Source of the DNA: a virus
Length of the DNA stretch: 50,410 bases
Strand: one strand, 5' to 3'
Virus record (IMG/VR): IMGVR_UViG_3300042521_003411
Location: 1-50,410 of that record
Positions within the stretch are counted from its first letter, which is position 1. Every line of letters starts with the position of its first letter. Made by a program: the position numbers and the translations under genes. This document shows, piece by piece, positions 26,877 to 34,651 of this stretch. Below the pieces are notes generated by a model. It did not search any database and was not told where the DNA came from. It saw only the letters and a list, made by a program, of their open reading frames with translations.

Positions 26877-27294
26877 TGGCACCTTAGAGAGGTACCATCA
26901 ATTGTACGCACTTATACTCACTAAAAATATCGTCATATTAATATCGCCATTTTAAGGTGCAACTAATTATCGATAAGTAAAAATACGGGCGATCAATGGC
27001 ACCTAAAAGAGGTACCACTAATCATACGCACTTATACTCATCGTAGATAATCAAGAACCATTGTATTGATGGCACCTTAGGGAGGTGCCATTGATCGCTA
27101 TGCAGCTATCGATAAGTAAAAATACTGAAGAACGATGGCACCTAAAAGAGGTACCACTAATCATACGCACTTATACTCACTATTTTTCAATGTAAAGAAA
27201 TGTAAAGAAATGTAAATTGATGGCACCTCTTACTTAGATGGATGATACAATTCTTATAATGCTTACATAGTGAGCGTTTCAATTGATGGCACCT
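26877..27294. repeat. TGGCACCT palindrome array (operator/centromere-like)
   Basis: Four 21-bp elements of form TGGCACCT-n5-AGGTRCCA start at 26877, 26997, 27070 (perfect palindrome) and 27136. Half sites TGGCACCT lie at 27221 and 27287, and an inverted half near 26954. Copies at 26997-27040 and 27136-27179 are identical over 44 bp. TACGCACTTATACTCA follows three copies; ATCGATAAGTAAAAATAC occurs twice. The last half site sits about 25-32 bp before a -10 box, as an operator would. Confidence 0.85.
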
Positions 27295-27318
27295 CTCGAA
27301 AACACATATTGAGTGGTG

Positions 27319-27324
27319 TATAAT
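27319..27324 (+). promoter_or_regulatory. -10 box (TATAAT) of the MerR-like operon
   Basis: TATAAT lies 8 bp before the ATG at 27332, so the transcript would be nearly leaderless. No clear -35 is seen; the TGGCACCT half site at 27287 takes its place, suggesting repression or activation by a protein that binds the repeat array. Confidence 0.55.
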
Positions 27325-27331
27325 ATCTAAC

Positions 27332-27631
27332 ATGACCTACAGTGAGCTAATACTTTCTCTAGGAGAGGTAAAACAGTTTGTAGAACGAGAAACAAAGAAA
27401 CGGGTAAGTAAAACCACCTTATTTAGGTGGATGAGGGAAATCCTTGACTTACCTGTTTATGACCCTAGCAAGGTCAGAGTTTACACAATTGAAGATGCCG
27501 TATGTCTTTCTTTTTGGGCTATTTCTTCTGAAAAAGCGAAGAAAGGATCTAGACACGGTAGACGAAACAGACGGATTCAATTTTATGAGGAATTATTCTT
27601 GTCATGGCAGCGAAACCAATCAATAAGCTAA
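27332..27631 (+). CDS. MerR-like helix-turn-helix protein
   Basis: 99 residues. LGEVKQFVERETKKRVSKTTLFRWMREI with a following VRVYTIEDAVCLSFWA resembles the DNA-binding half of MerR-type proteins. The C-terminus is basic (KKGSRHGRRNRRIQF). It is the first gene after the palindromic array with a -10 box just before it. A reasonable guess is that it binds the array and controls its own operon. It overlaps the next gene by 28 bp. Confidence 0.65.
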   Translation: MTYSELILSLGEVKQFVERETKKRVSKTTLFRWMREILDLPVYDPSKVRVYTIEDAVCLSFWAISSEKAKKGSRHGRRNRRIQFYEELFLSWQRNQSIS

Positions 27632-28014
27632 AAGAAGAGCAGGAAACGCCCGTTACACCCCCTAAAACAGGCGAAACCACTTATGACACCAGTACGGACA
27701 TTACTCTGGTGAAGGCTACTCTAGCCCTCTCAGATCAGCACTACGAGAAGCTTTACACAGCGATCATTTCACACGAACAAGATAACGCTAAAAAGTTTTC
27801 TAAGTTCTACGAAAAGCAAGTATTAACAGGCAATGTACGATCGCATTACTTGGCTGAGGAATTAGCTAAGCTACAGGCACCTGAGATTCAAACGATCGCG
27901 ATCGACCGTCCCACTGTATATAACGACATTGATTTCAGTAGCAAAGTTGATGCTCGATTAGCTCTAAATGGCCTGTTTCCGAGACTAGCACTAGGAGAAG
28001 GTAGCAATGAATAG
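27604..28014 (+). CDS. Hypothetical protein
   Basis: 136 residues. A Thr/Pro-rich start (EEQETPVTPPKTGETTYD) then a helical section (LSDQHYEKLYTAIISHEQDNAKKFSKFYEKQV). No family recognised. GAGGAA lies upstream of the ATG. Overlaps both neighbours, hence part of the MerR-like operon. Confidence 0.65.
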   Translation: MAAKPINKLKEEQETPVTPPKTGETTYDTSTDITLVKATLALSDQHYEKLYTAIISHEQDNAKKFSKFYEKQVLTGNVRSHYLAEELAKLQAPEIQTIAIDRPTVYNDIDFSSKVDARLALNGLFPRLALGEGSNE

Positions 28015-29041
28015 AAGTCAAGACATGTCCCCTGCGGGGCATCCTAGTATCGAATACACACCCAAATGTACCCAAGTGTACCCAGTTGGGTCCGATACTG
28101 GGGACAATGGATGGTATATTCGTTTGGAGGATGGTTCTTCCTATTTGATAACGCACCTACCGTCTTCCTATGACGTTCCTGGTTATGGGCAATACGACGC
28201 CTATAGAGAGATGGAAGCGGCGGGTCAATGTTCTCAGAACGGTGTCGTTATGCCTATGCGTAAACGTTCACCACAGCAAGAGATTGCGATTGAGACTGTC
28301 TCTGCAGCTTCTCAATCTTCCTACATCGTCAATGAATATCCTCAACTAGGTCAGGACAGTTTTACAACTACAACGTTGGTTTGTGTTGCTGCCCTTGGCT
28401 TAGGGTATGGTGCTGTTAAATATTTTTCTCGCGCACAAGTAGAATATTGGTTAGGTCAATATGAAGAAGATCGAATTTCTCAAAACACGATTGTTGATCC
28501 TCTACCTGTCCCTCCTGGCGGAAGCGTACCGTCCCCGTGGGCAGGAACCCCCATTTCCCAACCGCTTCCGCGATTTTCGATGAGCGGAAATGGCCCGGAA
28601 GCAGAGTGGAAATGCCCCGGAAATGGCCCGGAAGCGACCGGAAGCAGAGCGGAAACGGGCGGAAATGAAGTGGAAATAGCCGGAAATAAGTGGAAGCAAA
28701 GCGGAAACAACCCGGAAATAAACGGAAGCAACTGGAAGCGAAGTGGAAGCAGAGCGGAAATAAGTGGAAGCGAAGCGGAAATGGATCCGAAACCAGTTGC
28801 TACTATCACTGTTGACGATATAGATTACATCAGAACTCAGTTGAGTTCAATTCGAGAACGATCGCAACAAAATAACTTTTACGATCTTGACGTTAACAAC
28901 AAGGAGGCTTTTCTAAGATATTGTCAATTAAAAGATCATCACAATCGTAGAACGATCGCTAGCATAATGTTCAACATCGAAGGAGGGAGGAAATGGGAAC
29001 AAGTTAGAGGCGTTTTTGATGAATGGGATAGAAGCGTTTAG
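28007..29041 (+). CDS. Hypothetical membrane protein with DNA-level GGAA repeat tract
   Basis: 344 residues; ATG preceded by AGGAGAAGG. A hydrophobic stretch TTLVCVAALGLGYGAVKYF (about 125-143) may cross the membrane. Residues about 193-258 are low-complexity (Gly, Asn, Glu, Trp, Lys, Ser) and encoded by the GGAA array. The C-terminal 80 residues look folded (VDDIDYIRTQLSSIRERSQ, REAFLRYCQL-type helix, KWEQVRGVFDEWDRS). No family recognised. The repeat is read in all three frames of GGAA (GN/GS, PE, WK), so the protein sequence is a by-product of the DNA. Confidence 0.7.
   Translation: MNRSQDMSPAGHPSIEYTPKCTQVYPVGSDTGDNGWYIRLEDGSSYLITHLPSSYDVPGYGQYDAYREMEAAGQCSQNGVVMPMRKRSPQQEIAIETVSAASQSSYIVNEYPQLGQDSFTTTTLVCVAALGLGYGAVKYFSRAQVEYWLGQYEEDRISQNTIVDPLPVPPGGSVPSPWAGTPISQPLPRFSMSGNGPEAEWKCPGNGPEATGSRAETGGNEVEIAGNKWKQSGNNPEINGSNWKRSGSRAEISGSEAEMDPKPVATITVDDIDYIRTQLSSIRERSQQNNFYDLDVNNKEAFLRYCQLKDHHNRRTIASIMFNIEGGRKWEQVRGVFDEWDRSV
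28586..28780. repeat. Helically phased GGAA array
   Basis: GGAA starts at 28586, 28597, 28608, 28619, 28630, 28640, 28651, 28661, 28672, 28682, 28692, 28703, 28714, 28724, 28734, 28745, 28756, 28766 and 28777. All 18 intervals are 10 or 11 bp, mean 10.6, close to one turn of B-DNA. The neighbouring bases vary around a loose (C/T)GGAA(G/A)(C/T) unit. Confidence 0.92.
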
Positions 29042-29065
29042 TAGTTGAAAAAAAGGAGTCTTACT

Positions 29066-30049
29066 ATGTCGCAACCATTTAATCTACCGTCTGACTTACC
29101 AAACGATTTTTTCGATTGGCCAGAACATAAACAAGAACAGTGGATAATTGAACATAGCCGTAATACACAACCACCGGAGGAAAATAGACGACCATCACAG
29201 ATGCAAGGATCACGATTAGGCAATCAGCGATCGCATTTACCAGGATCACAACATCCACAAGAACGTATACCTAGCGTATACAACACTAAATTGAGTGATC
29301 CTATAGAACAGAGACAAGTAGAACAAGTTCATGTACAAGCGGAGCAGAGTAGAATGCGAAGAGAATCGACATACTTACACGATCTAAACACCTTGGCTGC
29401 ATTAGGTCTTACATTTTCCACGGTTAAGTTTATCGGAGTACCACTGCTGTCATTTTTTGATGCTGTATTTTCTTTTTGGGGATTGTCAGCGACACTAACG
29501 GCGGATGGTAGGAATAGTGCGATTAGCATTGTTCTAAGTGCAGCGATCGGCTTCATCATTTTTGGTTTAGGTGTTAGCACCAATATCAAAGTAAACGGAG
29601 AAGTCGTCCTAAGTCGATTTCTTCGTGTTGATACCAATGAAGACGGTCAAGTATCAACTCTTGAACGTTTAGTGTTTTTTGGCAAAGTCTTTTGTATTAT
29701 TACAATTGTGTTAGCAAACGTATCGACTAATTACTTAGGAATGGATCAAACGGGAGCAGCTAAACTGTTTCCTTTCATCCCTGGTTGGATAAACTGTTTA
29801 TTCCTAGCGATCGTTCTTATGGTTTCCCCTCACGTATTACTTCCAATATGTGATGCTATCTTACAAGCGATCGCTGAATTGATTCCTGATGCTATGATTG
29901 ATGCTAGGAGCAATCAAGCGCGTACAACCTACGCGGTAGACTTTGGTAAACATCTACTTGGTAGCATCACAGGAAACGCTTCTACTGACGCTCAAAAAGC
30001 TGTCACTAGGATTACGCCTAAGGGTAAGAATTACAAAATTCAGAAGTAG
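29066..30049 (+). CDS. Polytopic membrane protein with an EF-hand-like loop
   Basis: 327 residues from the ATG at 29066, preceded by AAGGAG at 7 bp; a TTG at 29045 is not preferred. The first 100 residues are hydrophilic and Gln/Pro-rich. Four hydrophobic segments follow (about 112-140, 151-172, 207-225, 236-262). Between the second and third lies DTNEDGQVSTLE (about 189-200), a full EF-hand calcium loop pattern. No family recognised. The operon then continues with another membrane protein and two peptidoglycan hydrolases, so a holin-like or envelope role is possible. Confidence 0.7.
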   Translation: MSQPFNLPSDLPNDFFDWPEHKQEQWIIEHSRNTQPPEENRRPSQMQGSRLGNQRSHLPGSQHPQERIPSVYNTKLSDPIEQRQVEQVHVQAEQSRMRRESTYLHDLNTLAALGLTFSTVKFIGVPLLSFFDAVFSFWGLSATLTADGRNSAISIVLSAAIGFIIFGLGVSTNIKVNGEVVLSRFLRVDTNEDGQVSTLERLVFFGKVFCIITIVLANVSTNYLGMDQTGAAKLFPFIPGWINCLFLAIVLMVSPHVLLPICDAILQAIAELIPDAMIDARSNQARTTYAVDFGKHLLGSITGNASTDAQKAVTRITPKGKNYKIQK

Positions 30050-30055
30050 AAGACA

Positions 30056-30358
30056 GTGGACAACATCGAACGTCTTATAGAAGTAGCTGTTCAGGAGGGT
30101 AATACACGCCTTGCTGAACAGCTAACTACCTTAGCTACTATAAAGGCTCAACAAACCACGATTTATGAACAACAAGAGGAAGAAGATGAGTATGTGATAG
30201 TTATTAAAGATCGCACTATAGATCGTAAATATTGGTTAATAACGGGAGCTGCCGTAGCGATCGCGATCAGTCAAGTTATGGCCCCTGGTTATAGTAAATT
30301 TGCGTTACCCATAGTAGATCATATTGATGTTCCTTTTATGAGGTCAAATGATAAATAA
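30056..30358 (+). CDS. Small single-pass membrane protein
   Basis: 100 residues, GTG start 6 bp after the previous stop. A helical, Gln-rich N-terminus (LIEVAVQEGNTRLAEQLTTL) and one membrane segment (WLITGAAVAIAISQVMAP). It overlaps the M23 peptidase gene by 11 bp. Could be a holin/spanin-type partner, but no signature is seen. Confidence 0.6.
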   Translation: MDNIERLIEVAVQEGNTRLAEQLTTLATIKAQQTTIYEQQEEEDEYVIVIKDRTIDRKYWLITGAAVAIAISQVMAPGYSKFALPIVDHIDVPFMRSNDK

Positions 30359-30962
30359 TCACTTTGTAACTTGGGGTGTATGTGGTGCGATCGTTCTAGT
30401 GCCATCAGTGAACCGACAAGTAGAATCATTGGTTCATCATGGATATGCCAAATTCGGTGATGTGGAGATACTTATCCCTTTAGATTATGAAACCGCGACA
30501 GAACAGATTGTAGTAGAAAAAAAGAATCCTTCGTTTGATCTTACAGATCCATTTATAGGCCAAGTTATTGGCACTCATAAAGTAACAAGTTTACAGGGGC
30601 CTAGAAAGTCACCCTGTCCAGGTTGTTCTAAATATCACAATGGTGTAGATGTAGGTACTCCCATAGGAATACCTCTTTATGCACCAGATAATATAGAAGT
30701 TGTCTGTAAATTCGATGGTAATGGTGGCGGCTATTACGCAGAGTTTTGGTACGCTGACATGTTATGGCAGCTTTTACATTTGAAGAAAGACACCTGTAAA
30801 AGTGGTGGTTATGAAAAAGGGTGGAAGATCGCTGAAACAGGTGATACTGGTAACGGCACTGGTCCTCATTTACATCTTCAACTACGTGCTAAAGATGCAA
30901 ACGGACGATTCATGTTTGTAAAAGTTAAAACAGGTCATCTTACAGCGGTATTGTTTCAATGA
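30348..30962 (+). CDS. M23 (LytM-type) peptidase
   Basis: 204 residues. A hydrophobic N-terminal stretch (FVTWGVCGAIVLVPSV) may anchor or export it. The catalytic pattern is complete: YHNGVDVGTPIG (HxxxD zinc ligands) and GPHLHLQLR (HxH), with GDTGNGTG between. Insertions around CPGCSKYH and the Cys at 'DTCKSGGY' give extra cysteines. It would cut peptide cross-bridges in peptidoglycan. Coupled to the GH19 gene by a 4-bp overlap; together they look like a lysis pair. Confidence 0.88.
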   Translation: MINNHFVTWGVCGAIVLVPSVNRQVESLVHHGYAKFGDVEILIPLDYETATEQIVVEKKNPSFDLTDPFIGQVIGTHKVTSLQGPRKSPCPGCSKYHNGVDVGTPIGIPLYAPDNIEVVCKFDGNGGGYYAEFWYADMLWQLLHLKKDTCKSGGYEKGWKIAETGDTGNGTGPHLHLQLRAKDANGRFMFVKVKTGHLTAVLFQ

Positions 30963-31753
30963 TTAGATTTTTGTTGAAGTGGTCCTTTCCAGCGATTCTT
31001 TTAACAGTTAGTTTCCATCAACCGCTCAATAAAACAATTGAGAGTTATTATTACTACGGGTTCGATATAACAACTCCTAGTGTCTCTATACCTTTGGTAA
31101 ATATAAAAACACCAGAGGTTGTTATACGACATATACCATCACTCCAAAATATTACTCAAGAAGCACTGGATAACACTATTAACAAAAGCTTACCTGTAAA
31201 TTTCCAAATAGGACGAAAAGCTGAAGTTGTTACCGCTATCATCCACGGTGCGATCAATTTGAATATTACAGATGTTGGACAAGTATCTTATATATTAGCC
31301 ACAGCTCAACATGAAAGTGCGAACTTTACCACATTGGTAGAAATAGGAAACTGTGATTATTTCGCCAATAGAGCTGGTGGTAATGGTTATGTTAATCGCA
31401 TGGGTAATCTGAGTAAAGAAGACGCTTGTAAATATATTGGTAGAGGTTTAGTACAGTTAACTGGAAAGAATAATTATAAAAAAATATCTAGTATCTATAA
31501 TGTAAATGCGGTTCAAAATCCTGATATTATAGTTAGTCCTGACGTTAGTGTTACTTTGTTAATTGAAGGTATGATGGGTGGTTGGTTTACTGGTAAATCT
31601 TTACCTCAGTATGTATCTGGAGATCAACGAGATTATGTTTCCGCTAGGAGAGTCGTTAATGGGAAAGATCGCGCCCATCATATAGCGACTATTGCTAGAA
31701 ACTACGAAGCGTTAGTCGAAAAAGCGTTTATTGAATATGGAGTTCTAAAGTGA
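30959..31753 (+). CDS. GH19-type endolysin (chitinase/lysozyme fold)
   Basis: 264 residues. An N-terminal hydrophobic segment (FLLKWSFPAILLTVSF) suggests export or membrane anchoring. The GH19 catalytic region is clear: ILATAQHESANFTTLVEIG (catalytic Glu) and YIGRGLVQLTGKNNYKKI, followed by VSVTLLIEGMMGGWFTGKSL. It would break the glycan strand of peptidoglycan. ATGA overlap with the M23 gene before and GTGA with the gene after. Confidence 0.88.
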   Translation: MIRFLLKWSFPAILLTVSFHQPLNKTIESYYYYGFDITTPSVSIPLVNIKTPEVVIRHIPSLQNITQEALDNTINKSLPVNFQIGRKAEVVTAIIHGAINLNITDVGQVSYILATAQHESANFTTLVEIGNCDYFANRAGGNGYVNRMGNLSKEDACKYIGRGLVQLTGKNNYKKISSIYNVNAVQNPDIIVSPDVSVTLLIEGMMGGWFTGKSLPQYVSGDQRDYVSARRVVNGKDRAHHIATIARNYEALVEKAFIEYGVLK

Positions 31754-32289
31754 AAACTGGACGTAGAGAACATCTTCGTTTTAATAATATAGTGTCAAGA
31801 GGATTGTCACTAGGTCTAGTAGTTATACTTATATCACTGATACACATATTTTATGAAAATAACAGATTAGACCTTATTAAACCTTGGTGGATAACAGCTC
31901 TTCTCCTTTCTCCTATACAGTTCAGCATACATGAGCGTTGGGCTGGTCCTGACATGGACATTCCTACACGTAAAGGTCTATTAGGTATATACTGGCGTAT
32001 CTATGCGAAAAATGTCAGACATCGTGGTATGTTCAGCCACACGTTAGTATTTGGTACTCTTGTTAGGTTCCTTATTGGTTATTGGTTTGTTGTATTGGGT
32101 TTGTTAGCGATCTTTAATTTAGATGTCCTATTAGTACAACCTGTAATTTTGGGAGATCTCCGGTTGCCTAATGAGGTTGGATATATGATCCTATGTTGGT
32201 ATGGTTCTTGTGTTTTAAGCGATCTGGCACATATTATATGCGATCGCATTTTGAATCCTATAAAAATTTTATTTTTAGGAGATGCTTAA
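31750..32289 (+). CDS. DUF2227-like metal-binding membrane protein
   Basis: 179 residues, GTG start overlapping the previous stop (GTGA). SIHERWAGPDMDIPTRK and RHRGMFSHTLVFGTLVR resemble DUF2227 proteins (conserved His and Asp, an HRG..H motif). Three or four hydrophobic segments. Last gene of the lysis-type operon; it could serve as holin, but the family is usually assigned to metal-dependent membrane hydrolases. Confidence 0.65.
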   Translation: MKTGRREHLRFNNIVSRGLSLGLVVILISLIHIFYENNRLDLIKPWWITALLLSPIQFSIHERWAGPDMDIPTRKGLLGIYWRIYAKNVRHRGMFSHTLVFGTLVRFLIGYWFVVLGLLAIFNLDVLLVQPVILGDLRLPNEVGYMILCWYGSCVLSDLAHIICDRILNPIKILFLGDA

Positions 32290-32290
32290 A

Positions 32291-32989
32291 TTATTTTTGT
32301 TGGAACAACCATTTTAGTAAAGGTTCTATTTCATCAGAGATTAAAATAGAAACTCCTAGTCCTATAAGGAATAATTTTGTGATTTGTTCCAACCAAGATG
32401 CGCTAGGCGTTTTTAACCATGTGAATACATCACTTAAAATAGTCCATGGTGAAGCGTTTTCTTTAGCATGTTTCATTAAAGGAGAACCGTCTTCTATAGG
32501 TGAACAAGGTTCTTCTTTGTAAGGACCACATCGCCACTGTTCATCATTCCATATATCTTCATTGGATGTATCGTAAGGCGATTGCTTTACGATTATTTTT
32601 TTATCATTACCAAAATGAATTCTATCGTTATAGTTTATCGTTGCCCAATCTTTTGGTAACAGTCTTTCCCCATTTAACCATACACCGTTGGATGAAGGTC
32701 TTACAGCTTTAGCAGAACTGTCTTTCTCATCTATGTATATACCTCCATCCAATATCATATACAAGCCGGTTTTGTATTCGTGTTTAATTGTGCATTGTAT
32801 TCTTGATATTGCTCGATAGTGAAGTAATTCCTTTTTGTTATCTGTAGGTTTAAGTTGAATATCACAATAAGGTAAAGTTCCCATCAACCAATAAGTATCA
32901 TCTTTACCAGGCTTTGTGGTTAACTCTATTAACTCACCTGCTAAATCGGCGGGAAATTCTGGCGATAAATATAGATACAATGTTGCCAC
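32291..32989 (-). CDS. Membrane-anchored FHA-domain protein
   Basis: 232 residues. Residues about 1-120 match the FHA pattern: a central AISRIQCTIKHE (in place of SxxH) and SSNGVWLNGERL with the conserved Asn pair. FHA domains bind phosphothreonine. The C-terminus has one membrane segment (ITKLFLIGLGVSILI, about 206-220). It is convergent with the lysis operon with a 1-bp gap. Cyanobacteria have many FHA and Ser/Thr kinase proteins, so it may bind a host kinase target. The usual His of the SxxH motif is replaced (SRIQ), so phosphopeptide binding is not certain. Confidence 0.75.
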   Translation of the reverse strand: MATLYLYLSPEFPADLAGELIELTTKPGKDDTYWLMGTLPYCDIQLKPTDNKKELLHYRAISRIQCTIKHEYKTGLYMILDGGIYIDEKDSSAKAVRPSSNGVWLNGERLLPKDWATINYNDRIHFGNDKKIIVKQSPYDTSNEDIWNDEQWRCGPYKEEPCSPIEDGSPLMKHAKENASPWTILSDVFTWLKTPSASWLEQITKLFLIGLGVSILISDEIEPLLKWLFQQK

Positions 32990-33245
32990 TTTTCTATTTT
33001 GTCTAATTTTATCATGCGATCAAATGATAATTTTTTTAGGTCGTGAACGGTGTCAAAGTAGATAAACAATTAGATATGTTGATGGATCTACATTGCAACT
33101 CTTTTATATATAGATCGGTCTCTATGTTATTGATTATCTGCTCTCCCCGCAACTATTCAACGCCTGAAACCCTTGACTATAGCGGGGTTGCGGTGGGGCT
33201 GTGCCGTGGCTGGACTAACTTTGGACTAAATGGAGGGCTGGAGTA
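32990..33245. other. Left junction of the GC-rich fibre island
   Basis: No convincing gene; a 67-codon open frame (33043-33246) spans the change in composition and has no known motif. TTATCAT and ATGATAA (33009-33015, 33024-33030) form an AT-rich hairpin followed by T7. The DNA turns GC-rich at about 33145, where CCGCAAC (33147-33153) and GTTGCGG (33187-33193) are inverted repeats, followed by direct GGACTAA repeats (33212, 33223). Confidence 0.6.
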
Positions 33246-34325
33246 GTGCCAACAGCGTATCTGTCCCCCTCGCAGCTACAAGATTTAACTAACGTATCAA
33301 GCACCGCTCCGGTATCTGGTGACAATGGGAAGGCCTTGGTGTGGAATCAGGCGGCTGGGCGATGGCAGGCTGAGCAAGTTGCCTACTCTAACCTAAGTGG
33401 TGCCCCGGCTTTGCCTATTCCGGTAGCTAGTGGCGGTACTGGCACCCAGACCGGCTCAATCACGGGAACTGAGGCATTGACATTTGCCTCGGGTGCAAAT
33501 GGCAATATCTCTTTAACTCCAAATGGCACGGGCAAGGCGGTGATCGGCAATGAACTAGATATTAATCTGAGAAGCCAAAATTTTGTAGAAACCGGATTAA
33601 ATATTAATCTGCCTAATAATCAATCAAATTACAGTAATGGATTATATTTCAGAAAAGGGGCGGGATATTTTAATGTTAGCAATGGCACAGCTGTATCCGA
33701 TTCTTTCGTGCCATTTTTCACCGCTAAAAACAACCCAAATCAAATTAACCAAGCGTCATGCCTGGGGTTTATTGGATTATATCCTCCTACTGCTACAGCT
33801 GACCTTGGTGTAGTAAATTTTAACGCGAGAGACACAAATGAGACCGCTACATTGCTACGCGATGATTTGCTTTGTTTTGCATTTTGGAATAGTTATCAAG
33901 AACTCGGTTCTTTAACTTCACCAAGCTTGTTATTTTCCATTCTGGGAAGTGGGAATGCTGGCTTAAAAGGTGAGTTAAACATTAGAAGCACAAGCGCAAG
34001 CACTAGCACCACTACAGGCGCGTTGCGTGTTGCCGGCGGGTTAGGTGCTCAGGGCGCAGTCAATGTAGGGGGGCAGATTAACGGCACTGCCACAACGGCA
34101 AGTACCAGCACTACGACAGGGGCGCTAGTTACCGCAGGTGGTGCTGGTATTGCAGGTGCTCTGCATGTAGGAGGCCAGATCAACGGTCTCGGAGCTGTGC
34201 AATCTGGCACTCCTGCTAGTGCTGCGGCAACGGGAACAGCGGGGCAAATCCGCTGGGACACTGACTATATCTACGTTTGCACGGCTACAAATGCTTGGAA
34301 ACGAGTCGCTATTTCTACTTGGTAA
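33246..34325 (+). CDS. Tail-fibre-like protein with repeats
   Basis: 359 residues, GTG start overlapping an upstream TAG, GGAG just before. The N-terminus has GDNGKALVWNQAAGRWQAEQ, VASGGTGTQTGSITGTEALTF (cut short here) and GNISLTPNGTGKAVIG, all typical of phage fibre stalks. The C-terminus has two copies of an ASTSTTTGAL(R/V).AGG.G unit with VGGQING. It ends GQIRWDTDYIYVCTATNAWKRV, a common fibre ending. First gene of the island. Confidence 0.75.
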   Translation: MPTAYLSPSQLQDLTNVSSTAPVSGDNGKALVWNQAAGRWQAEQVAYSNLSGAPALPIPVASGGTGTQTGSITGTEALTFASGANGNISLTPNGTGKAVIGNELDINLRSQNFVETGLNINLPNNQSNYSNGLYFRKGAGYFNVSNGTAVSDSFVPFFTAKNNPNQINQASCLGFIGLYPPTATADLGVVNFNARDTNETATLLRDDLLCFAFWNSYQELGSLTSPSLLFSILGSGNAGLKGELNIRSTSASTSTTTGALRVAGGLGAQGAVNVGGQINGTATTASTSTTTGALVTAGGAGIAGALHVGGQINGLGAVQSGTPASAAATGTAGQIRWDTDYIYVCTATNAWKRVAISTW

Positions 34326-34330
34326 TTTCT

Positions 34331-34651
34331 ATGGAACAATTATCCCGATTTCAATGCGATATTTCCCCAACTGAGGGGAAGGTAACCCTTCAGGCGTATT
34401 GGTCCGATGTTGTTGCTGACCCGGTTTCAGGCGCAATAGTAGCAGGGCCTTTAGTTCCAGGTATCGACAAATTCTATCCATCCGTGGAAGCCGCGAATGC
34501 CGCTGCAATTGCTAACCCTGGTTGGGCGATTATTGCAGAGCAATTTCAAACTGAGCCCTTCTCGGCTATTGCAGCACTCCTGCAAGCGGTAAAAGATGCC
34601 GAGGCGCAGGCAGCGCAATCTCAGACCCTTAAAAGCCTAGGGTTAAGATAA
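34331..34651 (+). CDS. Small virion-associated protein
   Basis: 106 residues from the ATG at 34331. FQCDISPTEGKVTLQAYWSDVVADPVSG then a helical end with alanine-rich AAIAALLQAVKDAEAQAAQ. No family recognised. Coupled to its neighbours (TAATG overlap with the next gene). Confidence 0.6.
   Translation: MEQLSRFQCDISPTEGKVTLQAYWSDVVADPVSGAIVAGPLVPGIDKFYPSVEAANAAAIANPGWAIIAEQFQTEPFSAIAALLQAVKDAEAQAAQSQTLKSLGLR

Larger units (their letters stand above)
25907..27331. other. Gene-free control region, candidate origin/centromere
   Basis: 1.4 kb without a convincing gene between divergent operons. From left to right: an AT-rich stretch with runs such as TATATATATAATTTTTT (near 26043), a 30-bp inverted repeat (26096 and 26321) enclosing a GC hairpin, four palindromes around GATCGCGATC (near 26007, 26386, 26421 and 26623), an iteron cluster (26654-26781) and a palindromic repeat array (26877-27294). 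AT-rich DNA plus iterons is the usual make-up of theta origins; the array resembles plasmid partition sites. Both roles are inferred. Confidence 0.6.

Noticed and set aside
26877-27294. CRISPR array
   Set aside because: Units are palindromes with irregular spacing and shared flanks, not repeats with unique spacers of equal length; no cas genes.
28480-28809. Antisense open frames (109 and 65 codons) over the GGAA array
   Set aside because: They are open because the repeat lacks stops on that strand; no ribosome site and no relation to known proteins.
33043-33246. 67-codon frame before the island
   Set aside because: It spans the composition change, has no motif and no clear ribosome site; treated as junction DNA.
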